In this document: positions 1 through 7,234 of the stretch, piece by piece
Layout: every line of letters starts with the position of its first letter
How positions within the stretch are numbered: position 1 is the stretch's first letter
NCBI RefSeq assembly: GCF_018613805.1
Contig: NZ_JAGGPL010000021.1
Location: forward strand, 1-64,000
Direction of reading: 5' to 3'
DNA length: 64,000 nt
Source of the DNA: Arthrobacter sp. ISL-48
Lineage (GTDB): Bacteria; Actinomycetota; Actinomycetes; Actinomycetales; Micrococcaceae
The notes under the pieces: generated by a model
Told to the model about the DNA's origin: nothing
The model's database searches: none
Seen by the model: the letters and a program-made list of their open reading frames with translations, nothing else
Position numbers and translations under genes: made by a program

Positions 1-81
1 CCGCGCCGCTATAGACCTCATCGATTCACCCTCGGCAAGATGCAACCGCCGAATAAGCGCCCAATCCTCCACTGTGATCAC
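1..81 (-). CDS. istA: IS21-family transposase IstA, N-terminus only (runs off left edge)
   Basis: On the minus strand a GTG start at 81 opens a frame that stays open to base 1. Its 27 codons read VITVEDWALIRRLHLAEGES and onward, which is the start of IstA transposases of the IS21 family (typically LTVEDWAEIRRLHRAEG, leading into an N-terminal HTH). The rest of the gene and istB would lie to the left. Two copies of a terminal-repeat-like sequence lie just upstream, at 103-149, as expected for the end of an IS21-type element. Whether the element is intact cannot be judged from this window. Confidence 0.75.
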   Translation of the reverse strand, partial: MITVEDWALIRRLHLAEGESMRSIAAR

Positions 82-102
82 CCACCCAATCGTTTGGAAT
101 GA

Positions 103-154
103 GTGGCTCAGTTTTCAACCGTCACAATGGCTCAGTTTTCGACCGACACCGACA
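103..154. repeat. IS21-type element end with two tandem terminal repeats
   Basis: Two near-identical 23-base units lie in direct orientation, at 103-125 (GTGGCTCAGTTTTCAACCGT...) and 127-149 (ATGGCTCAGTTTTCGACCGA...). They are followed by CCGACA, ending near 154. IS21-family ends carry multiple terminal repeats that bind IstA, and the istA start is only about 22 bases away. I therefore place the element boundary at about 154. The target duplication cannot be seen because the other end is outside the window. Bases 155-418 hold no gene that I can support. Confidence 0.65.
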
Positions 155-418
155 GGCCCGCAGGGGCGAGTGATTGTGTCAACTTTGTCGGTACCCACCT
201 CAGCGACAAGCTACCGGGACTGCGGTGGCCGTGAGGTGACCCCATGTGTCTTCGGTCATTTCGGTTCATAGACCTGTTCTACCCGAGCCTGGCAGTAAAA
301 CGCCGTAGACGAGCATGCGTCCTGGAACTAGAAGACCAGGCCTACGAGACCGCTAATGGGGTAGTTCGATATATGCCACTGGAATAGATCAACAAAGATT
401 GGGATTCCGGGCAGGGGC

Positions 419-1204
419 TCAAGCTTTTGCGTCTATGAGGGTGGTGCCGTTCCTTTGGAGCTCGCTGAGGGTTGGGTCCTCGTGCGGTTGGTCCGTGATG
501 ATTCCTGCGATCTCGCTCGTGGGCAGGACCCGGTAGCGGGAGGCAACGCCGATCTTTTCCGCGCTGGCAAGGACGTAGGTGTCGGCAGCCCGGCTGGCCA
601 GTGCTCGCTTCATGGCGGCCTCGTCCACGTCTCCAGTGGTCAGCCCCTCTGTGGCGTGTACGCCGGTCACCCCGAGGAGGAACAGGTCAGCCGAGATCGT
701 CTGCGCGGCCTCGACAGCGGCAGCACCGCAGGTGACGGCCGAATGCTTGAACAAGCGCCCTCCTAGGAGAAAAACGTCTATGCCTGCATGCGAGACGAGC
801 TCGGCAGCGATCGTGGCGCTGTGCGTAACGACCGTGCAAGACAGGGAAGGTGCGAGAGCCCGGACAACGGCCAGGGTTGTGGTGCCGCCATCTAGGATGA
901 CTGTGCTTCCCGGATCGATGAGGCGGGCGGCGCAGCGGGCCACCAGATTCTTGCTTTCAGGCTGAACGGCGGCCCGGGCGGCGTAGTCGGCGATTGCCGG
1001 CGAGACCGGCAGGGCACCGCCGTACACGCGTTGGCACAATCCTGCGGAGGCGAGTTCCCGTAGATCCCGGCGCACACTGTCGCCGGACAGGCCCAGCTCA
1101 GCGGCAATCTCTTTGGCGACCAGCTTGCCTTCCTGTGCCAGGCGCGCGAGGAGAAGAGTATGGCGTTCAGCAGCGAGCATTCGCATTCCTTCCGAGTTTT
1201 TCAC
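419..1204 (-). CDS. DeoR-family transcriptional regulator
   Basis: This 261-residue protein has a DeoR-type winged HTH at about residues 14-65 (LLARLAQEGKLVAKEIAAEL, then SVRRDLREL). A sugar-isomerase-like sensor domain follows, with the family's typical DGGTTTLAVVRAL and LGVTGVHATEGLTTGDVDEAA stretches. DeoR regulators usually sense a phosphorylated sugar or nucleoside derivative. It is transcribed divergently from the DUF4406-Nudix pair, with only 23 bases between the two starts and a perfect inverted repeat in the gap, so it probably controls both itself and that pair. The effector cannot be read from sequence. Confidence 0.88.
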   Translation of the reverse strand: MKNSEGMRMLAAERHTLLLARLAQEGKLVAKEIAAELGLSGDSVRRDLRELASAGLCQRVYGGALPVSPAIADYAARAAVQPESKNLVARCAARLIDPGSTVILDGGTTTLAVVRALAPSLSCTVVTHSATIAAELVSHAGIDVFLLGGRLFKHSAVTCGAAAVEAAQTISADLFLLGVTGVHATEGLTTGDVDEAAMKRALASRAADTYVLASAEKIGVASRYRVLPTSEIAGIITDQPHEDPTLSELQRNGTTLIDAKA

Positions 1205-1208
1205 GTTT

Positions 1209-1222
1209 CTACACTATTGTAG
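1209..1222. promoter_or_regulatory. Candidate DeoR operator
   Basis: CTACACTATTGTAG has perfect 5-base arms (CTACA/TGTAG) around a 4-base centre. It sits in the 23-base gap between the divergent starts of the DeoR regulator and the DUF4406 gene, so a bound regulator would block both. Assignment to this regulator is inferred from position. Confidence 0.45.
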
Positions 1223-1227
1223 TGGTC

Positions 1228-1620
1228 ATGAGGACTTCTATGATGATTCTGATAGCCGGCCCCTACCGTTCCGGTACGGGGGATGAACCGGAATTGCTGC
1301 GCCGCAATCTCGCCAGGCTCGAGCAGGCAGCGTGGCCCATTTTCCGGGCAGGCCACTTGCCAATGATCGGCGAGTGGGTTGCGCTGCCGGTCCTCAAGAG
1401 CGCCGGCGTGAGCGACCTTTCTGCCCCGCTGGCAGCTGAAGTGATGTACCCGACGGCCGAACTCCTGCTGGAGCGATGCGATGCCGTCTTGCGGTTGGGC
1501 GGGGAGTCCCGCGGCGCGGACCAGGACGTCGCGATCGCCCGCGCAAAGGGTCTGCCTGTCTACTACCGTCTCGATGAGGTCCCCGGCGTCGACACGGCAC
1601 CCACGGAAGTGTCCTCGTGA
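1228..1620 (+). CDS. DUF4406-type protein (nucleoside 2-deoxyribosyltransferase-like fold)
   Basis: The protein is about 130 residues from ATG 1228 (MRTSMMILIAGPY); the second and third ATGs at 1240/1243 are also possible. MILIAGPYRSGTGD at the start and the later LLERCDAVLRLGGESRGADQDVAIARAKGLPVYY match the DUF4406 family, whose fold resembles nucleoside deoxyribosyltransferases (DxxVRxxGxSxGAxxE-like substrate loop). The real substrate is unknown. The stop codon overlaps the GTG start of the Nudix gene (GTGA), so the two are probably translationally coupled. A joint role in nucleotide or nucleotide-sugar turnover is inferred from this pairing. Confidence 0.72.
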   Translation: MRTSMMILIAGPYRSGTGDEPELLRRNLARLEQAAWPIFRAGHLPMIGEWVALPVLKSAGVSDLSAPLAAEVMYPTAELLLERCDAVLRLGGESRGADQDVAIARAKGLPVYYRLDEVPGVDTAPTEVSS

Positions 1621-2381
1621 GAGTTAGCCGAAAGGATCTTCTTTCCCGGCCTGGGACGGACGTCCCGGATAGCAGGGGCCGAACCGGCCTGGACAGGATC
1701 GGCATTGGTCTGGACCGCAACCCGAATGTGGGTATCACCCGGGTCGAGGTGACATCCGATGGATGGCATGTCCTGCGCCGAACAACCTTCATGTATCGCC
1801 GGCGCGATGGGCGACAGGTTGTCCAGCAGCGGGAAACCTACGACCGGGGCAATGGCGCCACGATTCTTCTCTACGATGCTGTCAGGGGAACCGTCCTGCT
1901 CACCCGGCAGTTTCGGATGCCCGCCTACGTCAACGAACACGTTGACGGGATGCTCATCGAAACGGCCGCCGGCCTTCTCGACGATGACGCTCCCGACGTG
2001 GCCATCCGTCGGGAAGCCAGCGAAGAACTCGGTGTCACCGTAGGGGAACTGCAGCATGTCTTCGACCTCTACATGAGCCCCGGGTCTGTCACCGAACGTC
2101 TCCACTTCTATGCCGCCCCCTACGGCCCGAATGACCGGACAACGAGTGGCGGCGGCGTGCAGGAAGAAGGTGAAGACATCGAAGTGTTAGAGATCCCCTT
2201 CGATGAAGCACTTGCCATGACGTCCGATGGCAGGATCGTAGATGGCAAGACGGTCATTCTCCTCCAATGGGCTGCCACGGCCCACCTCCTCTGCCCATCT
2301 CGCGACATTACCGTCCGCCTTGACGGCAATGTCCCGCAGCCCGCAATGCGAAGCGTGCGTAATCCGGTGCCCCAGTATTAA
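1617..2381 (+). CDS. Nudix hydrolase, NudK-like nucleotide-sugar/ADP-ribose pyrophosphatase
   Basis: This 254-residue protein starts at a GTG overlapping the previous stop. The C-terminal two thirds match GDP-mannose/ADP-ribose pyrophosphatases: EHVDGMLIETAAGLLDDDAP, then REASEELG and LYMSPGSVTERLHFY. The Nudix box runs from G119. The RE..EE core is intact, but the first glutamate of the consensus (Gx5E) is Ala125; NudK of E. coli has Glu there. Activity is still likely, because the metal-binding EE pair is present. Residues 1-40 are an extra, probably flexible extension. The gene ends directly beside a decayed IS481 copy. Confidence 0.85.
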   Translation: MRVSRKDLLSRPGTDVPDSRGRTGLDRIGIGLDRNPNVGITRVEVTSDGWHVLRRTTFMYRRRDGRQVVQQRETYDRGNGATILLYDAVRGTVLLTRQFRMPAYVNEHVDGMLIETAAGLLDDDAPDVAIRREASEELGVTVGELQHVFDLYMSPGSVTERLHFYAAPYGPNDRTTSGGGVQEEGEDIEVLEIPFDEALAMTSDGRIVDGKTVILLQWAATAHLLCPSRDITVRLDGNVPQPAMRSVRNPVPQY

Positions 2382-2384
2382 CGT

Positions 2385-2983
2385 CCAAGTGGTGCAGATA
2401 CGCGTACCCCGTCCCGGCACGGCGGTTCCGCCGTCCGTTGGCACGTCCCAGGGCGCGGTGTCCGCCGCCATCGGGGGATCCGTCCGAGTTTTCTTGATGT
2501 CCACGTGGACCAGGCCCCGGCGTTTTCGTGTTCATAGCGTTGCGGTGCGGGCTTTCGGACGGGCAGTCCGGTGCTCTGGTCCAAACAGGACAGCCCGCGG
2601 CATCCGGTACCTGGCCAGAACCTTGCCGCCGGTGGAGCGGGCCAGGTGAAGGTGGGCCGCAATCCGGTGCGGTCCCCACCGACGGCTAAAACGCAGCGCC
2701 ACAATCCGCCTTTCGGTGCGCACGGGCGTGCGGTTGGGACTCCGTCTCGGCCGGGACGAGGCATCAGCATGCCGTCCTCGCCCAGGGTCCGGTACCGGTC
2801 CACCCATTTCTTGGCCGTTGCCGGCGTGCATTGGAACCGCTCCGCGGCCCGGCGCAGCGTCCAGCCCTGCTCGATGACCAAGCAGGCTAGCTTCCCTCTG
2901 GCTTTGGGCGTCAGGTCGGCGTTGGCCTGGGTAACGTAGGACAGGAGGGCCTCCTGGCGTCGATAGGAGTGTGGTAACCCCAA
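2385..2983 (-). pseudogene. IS481-family transposase remnant
   Basis: The minus strand encodes pieces of an IS481 transposase in more than one frame. The N-terminal HTH part (ANADLTPKARGKLACLVIEQ and TAKKWVDRYRTLGEDGM) lies at about 2983-2745. RTERRIVALRFSRRWGPHRI follows in another frame. The start of the DDE domain (VHVDIKK, KLGRIP, GYAYLHHLD) is split over further frames. It stops at about 2385, in the middle of the catalytic domain, so the element is frameshifted and truncated. An IS-end-like sequence precedes the start at about 2984-3010. Bases 3011-3199 hold no other gene. Confidence 0.8.
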
Positions 2984-3114
2984 ATCGATACCGGAGGCCC
3001 TCGCCTTTTACATCAAGACATGCTGTTCACAACGTCCGTGGGAATTACACCTAGTAGGCAGAGGGGCGGGCGCGGAGACCTCGGACGATGGTGCGGGCGG
3101 CCATCATTTCAGTT

Positions 3115-3134
3115 AACATTCACTAACTAATGTT
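3115..3134. promoter_or_regulatory. Candidate operator upstream of the SDR/ACAD pair
   Basis: AACATT-CACTAACT-AATGTT is a perfect 6-base inverted repeat with an 8-base spacer, AT-rich in a GC-rich setting and 65 bases upstream of the SDR start. It looks like a TetR/FadR-class operator. No matching regulator gene is adjacent; the IS481 remnant occupies the position where one might have been. Confidence 0.4.
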
Positions 3135-3199
3135 CCACGCCAGAACTGGTATCGCCGGGCTGCCGGGCCTTTGCGGCCGGTTCGCATCAAGGAGGATGT

Positions 3200-4012
3200 A
3201 TGGACATCAAAGGCAGTGTCGCGCTGATTACGGGCGGGGCTTCCGGACTGGGGGCCGCCACAGCCAGGCGCCTGGTCGACGCCGGAGCTTCCGTTGTGCT
3301 GATCGATCTGCCCTCTTCCGCCGGCGCAGCCTTCGCGGAGGAGCTGAGCACTTCTGCCGGCGGTACCTCCGGTGACGATGCCGGCAGGACGGCCACCTTC
3401 GTCCCCGCGGACGTGACGAACGAAGTGGAGGTGCAGGCCGCCGTCGACACCGCCGTTGCCCTGGGTCCGCTGCGGATCGTCGTGAACTGCGCCGGTATTG
3501 CCACGCCCGGCAAGGTACTGGGGCGCGACGGCGTGCTGCCGCTGGACTCGTTCAGCCGTGTGATCCAGGTGAACCTCATCGGGACCTTCAACGTGCTGCG
3601 CCTCGCAGCAGCGGCCATGGTCGCCACGGAACCGGTGACTACCGGCGTCGGCGGTCCTGAGCGTGGCGTAATCATCAACACGGCTTCCGTGGCCGCTTTC
3701 GAAGGGCAGATCGGCCAGCCGGCGTACGCAGCCTCCAAAGGCGCCGTTGCCGCGATGACGCTGCCGTTGGCCCGCGAGCTCGCGCGCTCGCTGGTGCGCG
3801 TGGTGACCATCGCGCCTGGAATCTTCGAGACGCCCATGATGGCCGGCCTCCCGCAGGAAGCCCAGGAGTCCCTGGGCCGGCAGGTGCCCCACCCCTCCCG
3901 GCTCGGCAGGCCCGCCGAGTACGCCAGCCTCGTGGCCCATATTGTGGAAAACGCCATGCTCAACGGAGAAACGATTCGACTGGACGGCGCCATTCGAATG
4001 GGGCCCAAATGA
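3200..4012 (+). CDS. SDR-family 3-hydroxyacyl-CoA dehydrogenase-like protein
   Basis: This 270-residue classical SDR has the NAD-binding TGGASGLG at residues 11-18, NCAG at about 95-98, and the catalytic Tyr176-x3-Lys180 (YAASK) preceded by an INTAS serine. Overall layout and C-terminus (GIFETPMM, then GETIRLDGAIRM) match type-2 3-hydroxyacyl-CoA dehydrogenases (HSD17B10-like). These oxidise short or branched 3-hydroxyacyl-CoA with NAD+. AGGAGG at 3190-3195 supports the ATG. The stop overlaps the start of the acyl-CoA dehydrogenase (ATGA), so the two probably act in one acyl-CoA degradation route. Confidence 0.85.
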   Translation: MDIKGSVALITGGASGLGAATARRLVDAGASVVLIDLPSSAGAAFAEELSTSAGGTSGDDAGRTATFVPADVTNEVEVQAAVDTAVALGPLRIVVNCAGIATPGKVLGRDGVLPLDSFSRVIQVNLIGTFNVLRLAAAAMVATEPVTTGVGGPERGVIINTASVAAFEGQIGQPAYAASKGAVAAMTLPLARELARSLVRVVTIAPGIFETPMMAGLPQEAQESLGRQVPHPSRLGRPAEYASLVAHIVENAMLNGETIRLDGAIRMGPK

Positions 4013-5226
4013 GCCAGGCAGGCGTGGATCCGGCCCCCGGAGAGCTGCCCACCGCCGACTTTTTTGCCTTCGAAGCACTGCTCAGCCCGCAGGAGCGGCA
4101 CAAGCTGGACGAACTGCGGGACTTCCTGGCCGCCGAGATCGCACCGGACGCGTCGGAGTGGTGGAACAAGGCGGAATTTCCCGCGCACATCCTCCCGAAG
4201 CTGGCCGCCCTGGGGCTCAGCACGCCCGCGCAGCGCGGCTACAGCCACCTGTTCGCTGGGCTGGTCATCGCGGAGATGACACGGGTGGACACCTCCATCG
4301 CCACCTTTTTTCTGGTCCATCACGACTTGTTTGTGGAGTCCCTCTACGCCTTCGGTTCCGAGGACCAGAAGGAGCGGCTGCTCGCGGACGCCTCGAACCT
4401 TCGCATCACCGGGTCCTTCGCCCTCACCGAACCCGGCCACGGTTCCGACGTCGCGGGTGGCATGGAAACCCGCGCGCAGCGGATCTCAGGACTGACCGGA
4501 GAGGCCGACGCCGGCGGCGACTGCTGGGTGCTGAACGGCGCCAAGCGGTGGATTGGCAACGGGACGTTCTGCGACTACATGCTGGTGTGGGCCCGGGATG
4601 AGGCCGACGGCACCGTCCGGGGTTTCATTGTCGATGCTTCGTTGCCGGGGGTGAGCCGGCGCCGGATCGAGAACAAGATCGCGCTCCGGACCGTCCAGAA
4701 CGCGGACATTGAATTCCAGGACGTGCGCGTCGCCGAGGCCGACCGTTTTGCCGGGATCGGCAGTTTTGACGACACCAACCTTCTCCTGCGCGGATCCCGG
4801 ATCATGGTGGCCTGGCAGGCGGTCGGGCAGCAGCTGGCGGCGTTCGACGTCGCCCGGCGGTACGCCGTCGAACGCCGGCAGTTCGGGCGCCCCCTGGCGA
4901 AATTCCAGCTCATCCAGCAGCAGCTGGTGACCATGCTGGGCAACGCCGTGGCCAGCATGGGCATGATGGTGCGGCTCGCCCAATTGCAGGAGGAAGGCGT
5001 GGCCGACATGCCGCAGGTTGCGCTGGCAAAGTCGTATATCAGCGCCCGCATGCGCGAGACGGTGGCGATGGGCCGCTCCATCCTGGGCGGCAATGGGATT
5101 GTGACCGACTACCGGATGGCCAAGATCTTCGCCGACGCCGAGGCCATCTTCACCTACGAGGGTTCGTTCGAAATCAACACGCTCATCGTCGGCCGGGCCG
5201 TCACCGGGGTCTCCGCCATCGCCTGA
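4009..5226 (+). CDS. Acyl-CoA dehydrogenase (glutaryl-CoA dehydrogenase-like)
   Basis: This 405-residue FAD-dependent acyl-CoA dehydrogenase carries the FAD/substrate loop FALTEPGHGSDVAGG, RRQFGRPLAKFQLIQQQL, and the C-terminal ILGGNGIVTDYRMAKIFADA followed by TYEGSFEINTLIVGRA. Glu384 in TYEG is at the position of the catalytic base in glutaryl-CoA-type enzymes. The reaction is alpha,beta-dehydrogenation of an acyl-CoA with electrons passed to ETF. The exact chain is not determined. It is coupled to the SDR gene by a 4-base overlap. Bases 5227-5346 hold only the inverted-repeat element listed separately. Confidence 0.88.
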   Translation: MSQAGVDPAPGELPTADFFAFEALLSPQERHKLDELRDFLAAEIAPDASEWWNKAEFPAHILPKLAALGLSTPAQRGYSHLFAGLVIAEMTRVDTSIATFFLVHHDLFVESLYAFGSEDQKERLLADASNLRITGSFALTEPGHGSDVAGGMETRAQRISGLTGEADAGGDCWVLNGAKRWIGNGTFCDYMLVWARDEADGTVRGFIVDASLPGVSRRRIENKIALRTVQNADIEFQDVRVAEADRFAGIGSFDDTNLLLRGSRIMVAWQAVGQQLAAFDVARRYAVERRQFGRPLAKFQLIQQQLVTMLGNAVASMGMMVRLAQLQEEGVADMPQVALAKSYISARMRETVAMGRSILGGNGIVTDYRMAKIFADAEAIFTYEGSFEINTLIVGRAVTGVSAIA

Positions 5227-5270
5227 GCCTGTCACCCCAGACGCGATGCCCAGACGCGATCCCCAGCCCT

Positions 5271-5364
5271 GCGCGAACTGGCACGTGTGGTCCGCCCTTC
5301 CCAGCGAACTGGCAGTACATGCCTTCAAAACCCCCGGTTTGGGGCGTTACGTGCCAGTTCGCGC
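5271..5364. repeat. REP-like element, three GCGAACTGGCA copies
   Basis: GCGCGAACTGGCACGT (5271-5286) and its exact reverse complement ACGTGCCAGTTCGCGC (5349-5364) form 16-base perfect arms about 62 bases apart. A third copy of the core GCGAACTGGCA lies at 5304-5314. The right arm lies inside the 3' end of the DUF1684 gene and supplies its last codons and stop. The same core recurs in a palindrome at 27960-27993, so this looks like a dispersed intergenic repeat. It may also act as a bidirectional terminator between the convergent genes. Confidence 0.7.
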
Positions 5365-6192
5365 CGGAAGGAGGGGCTGCTTTTCGCCGGCTTCGATCTT
5401 CGCGTCCAGGCTGTTGTTCTTGACGGGCATGGGGCAGGTTCCATACGGGGTGAAGGCGCTGGGGTAGTTGATAGCGCGGTTGAAGTCCAGGATGACCGTG
5501 GCCTTTCCCGACGGATCAATTCGTGGCCTGGCCGTGGAGACTTTGCGCCATTCATCTGTTGTGTCCCCGTTGGTGCCGTCGTGGAACGTGATGGTCAGGG
5601 CTCCGAGCTTTTCTTCCTCGGCATGGAGTCGGTATTCATGCGGAATCCCCGGGAGCCGGAAAACAACTTCCCCCACTGAGTCGTGCATGCCGTCCACCAG
5701 CGGGTTGGCGGTTCCGATGGGAATAGCCACCGGCTCAGGGTAGGCCTCATAAGCCGCCTCGATCACCAGGTCCGGGTTGTAGTCAAATGTGGGCACGCCG
5801 TCGAACTCCGTCAGGACGGGCGAGCCGGAATCCCGGGTTCGGATCGCGTAACGTCCCGCCCGCATGGCAAGCTCCACCACCACCTGCTGGCCGTCCGAAC
5901 CGCCGAACTGAACCCACATCAGAGACTCCTCGTCTGTGAGGGACGCCGTGATGGTGCCATCCACGGTCTCCCCGGTTTCCACCAGCGTCAGCCCGTCGCG
6001 CCCTGCGGCGGTGAGCGCCGCCGTCGTGCCGTCCGTCGACCACAGGCCGGGGGCGAGTTCGACGGCGGATGGCTGGGTATCCAGCCACTGGAAGGACGTC
6101 AGCGTGAGCCAGCCGTGGCGGGCCGCGAGAGCCTTGTTCCGGTTGGTTCGGAATCGCTGCCAGCGCTCTAGCTGGGCGGCTGGTGTACTCAT
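5347..6192 (-). CDS. DUF1684 domain protein
   Basis: From ATG 6192, preceded by GGAGG, this is a 281-residue protein. LERWQRFRTNRNKALAARHG followed by GWLTLTSFQWL is the signature N-terminus of DUF1684. The C-terminal half has LDFNRAINYPSAFTPYGTCP and ends in EAGEK, also typical. The function of the family is unknown; it is cytosolic, with no signal peptide. The last six residues after EAGEKQPLL (PARTGT) come from a repeat arm at 5349-5364, so the native C-terminus was probably replaced or extended by repeat insertion. Upstream, 6246-6281 holds two tandem 18-base units, which encode nothing with this start. Confidence 0.85.
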   Translation of the reverse strand: MSTPAAQLERWQRFRTNRNKALAARHGWLTLTSFQWLDTQPSAVELAPGLWSTDGTTAALTAAGRDGLTLVETGETVDGTITASLTDEESLMWVQFGGSDGQQVVVELAMRAGRYAIRTRDSGSPVLTEFDGVPTFDYNPDLVIEAAYEAYPEPVAIPIGTANPLVDGMHDSVGEVVFRLPGIPHEYRLHAEEEKLGALTITFHDGTNGDTTDEWRKVSTARPRIDPSGKATVILDFNRAINYPSAFTPYGTCPMPVKNNSLDAKIEAGEKQPLLPARTGT

Positions 6193-6410
6193 GGTTCCTC
6201 CAAAGGTCTGCGGTGCCCCGGCTACAACCGTGCGCGCGCCCGGTTCATTCCACCAGCGCGGTCCATTCCACCAGCGCGGTCCATTTCGGCGGGGGCCCAC
6301 CGCCGGGCCCGGGGACGCTGTGGTGACTCCCCGCTTGCCTGGACGCATGCGGGGAGTAACGTCGGAACCGGGATAGACCTGACCCACTTCACCAGCTGAA
6401 AAGAGTAGCC

Positions 6411-7091
6411 ATGAAAATCGCGGTCCTTGGCACGGGAATGGTAGGCCGGACCCTGGCGGGCGCCCTGTCCGGACTGGGGCACGGCGTGGTCGTTGGCACC
6501 CGGGATCCCCAGGCCACGTTGGCCCGCAGCGGCCCCGAAGCCACGGGCGCCCCGCCGTTCAGCGAGTGGCACGCCGCAAACCAGCACATCCTCCTGGAAA
6601 CGTTCGCTGATGCTGCTTCCGAGGCTGAGCTCGTCGTGAACGCGACCAGCGGGACGGGTGCGCTCGCTGCCCTGAGCTCGGCGGGATCCGCCAACCTGGC
6701 CGGGAAGGTGGTGATGGACGTGTCCAATGCGCTGGATTATTCCCAGGGCATGCCGCCCGTGCTGAACCCGGTCAACACGGACAGCCTCGGCGAACGGATC
6801 CAGAGTGCGTTCCCAGATGCGCGGGTGGTCAAGACGCTCAACACCATGAATGCGGGGCTGATGGTGGATCCGGGCCGGCTTGCGGGAGGGGACCATTCGG
6901 TGTTTGTGTCCGGGGATGACGCCGACGCGAAGAAGGCAGTAACCGAACTCCTTCAGGCCCTGGGCCATCGCGACGTTATTGACCTGGGTGACATCACCTC
7001 CGCCCGCGGCGCGGAGATGATGATGCCGGCCTGGCTGCGGCTGTGGGGTGTACTTGGAACACTTGACTTCAATTTCAAGATCGTGCGCTGA
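6411..7091 (+). CDS. NADPH-dependent F420 reductase-like / Rossmann NAD(P)-binding protein
   Basis: This 226-residue protein opens with the Rossmann motif MKIAVLGTGMVGRTLAGALSGLGHGVVVGTRDP. It continues with VVNATSG, KVVMDVSNAL and VKTLNTMNA, as in NADP oxidoreductase coenzyme-F420-dependent (NpdG/FNO-like) proteins. MMPAWLRLWGVLGTLDFNFKIVR at the C-terminus is the usual ending of the actinobacterial subgroup. True F420 use is not shown; many relatives bind only NADP. It stands alone, divergent from the DUF1684 gene. Confidence 0.8.
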   Translation: MKIAVLGTGMVGRTLAGALSGLGHGVVVGTRDPQATLARSGPEATGAPPFSEWHAANQHILLETFADAASEAELVVNATSGTGALAALSSAGSANLAGKVVMDVSNALDYSQGMPPVLNPVNTDSLGERIQSAFPDARVVKTLNTMNAGLMVDPGRLAGGDHSVFVSGDDADAKKAVTELLQALGHRDVIDLGDITSARGAEMMMPAWLRLWGVLGTLDFNFKIVR

Positions 7092-7234
7092 GGCTGGCGG
7101 CAGGGCATCGTCACACTATCTGAGACGATTCCGCGGCGGCGGCCCCCTGCGGGTAGCATCTTTAGCTAGTAACGTGGCTCACAGTATCCAGCGCAGTGTA
7201 CGAGCCGAGTCCGAACCCTCGAAAGATAGTTTCC

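Noticed and set aside
3187..4440. 417-residue minus-strand frame over the SDR and acyl-CoA dehydrogenase
   Set aside because: Both plus-strand genes have intact catalytic motifs and ATGA coupling; the minus frame has none.
6246..6281. Two 18-base tandem units upstream of the DUF1684 gene, seeming to extend its frame
   Set aside because: The extension lies upstream of a GGAGG-preceded ATG at 6192 and encodes a low-complexity Arg/Trp/Gly run, so I treat it as non-coding repeat.
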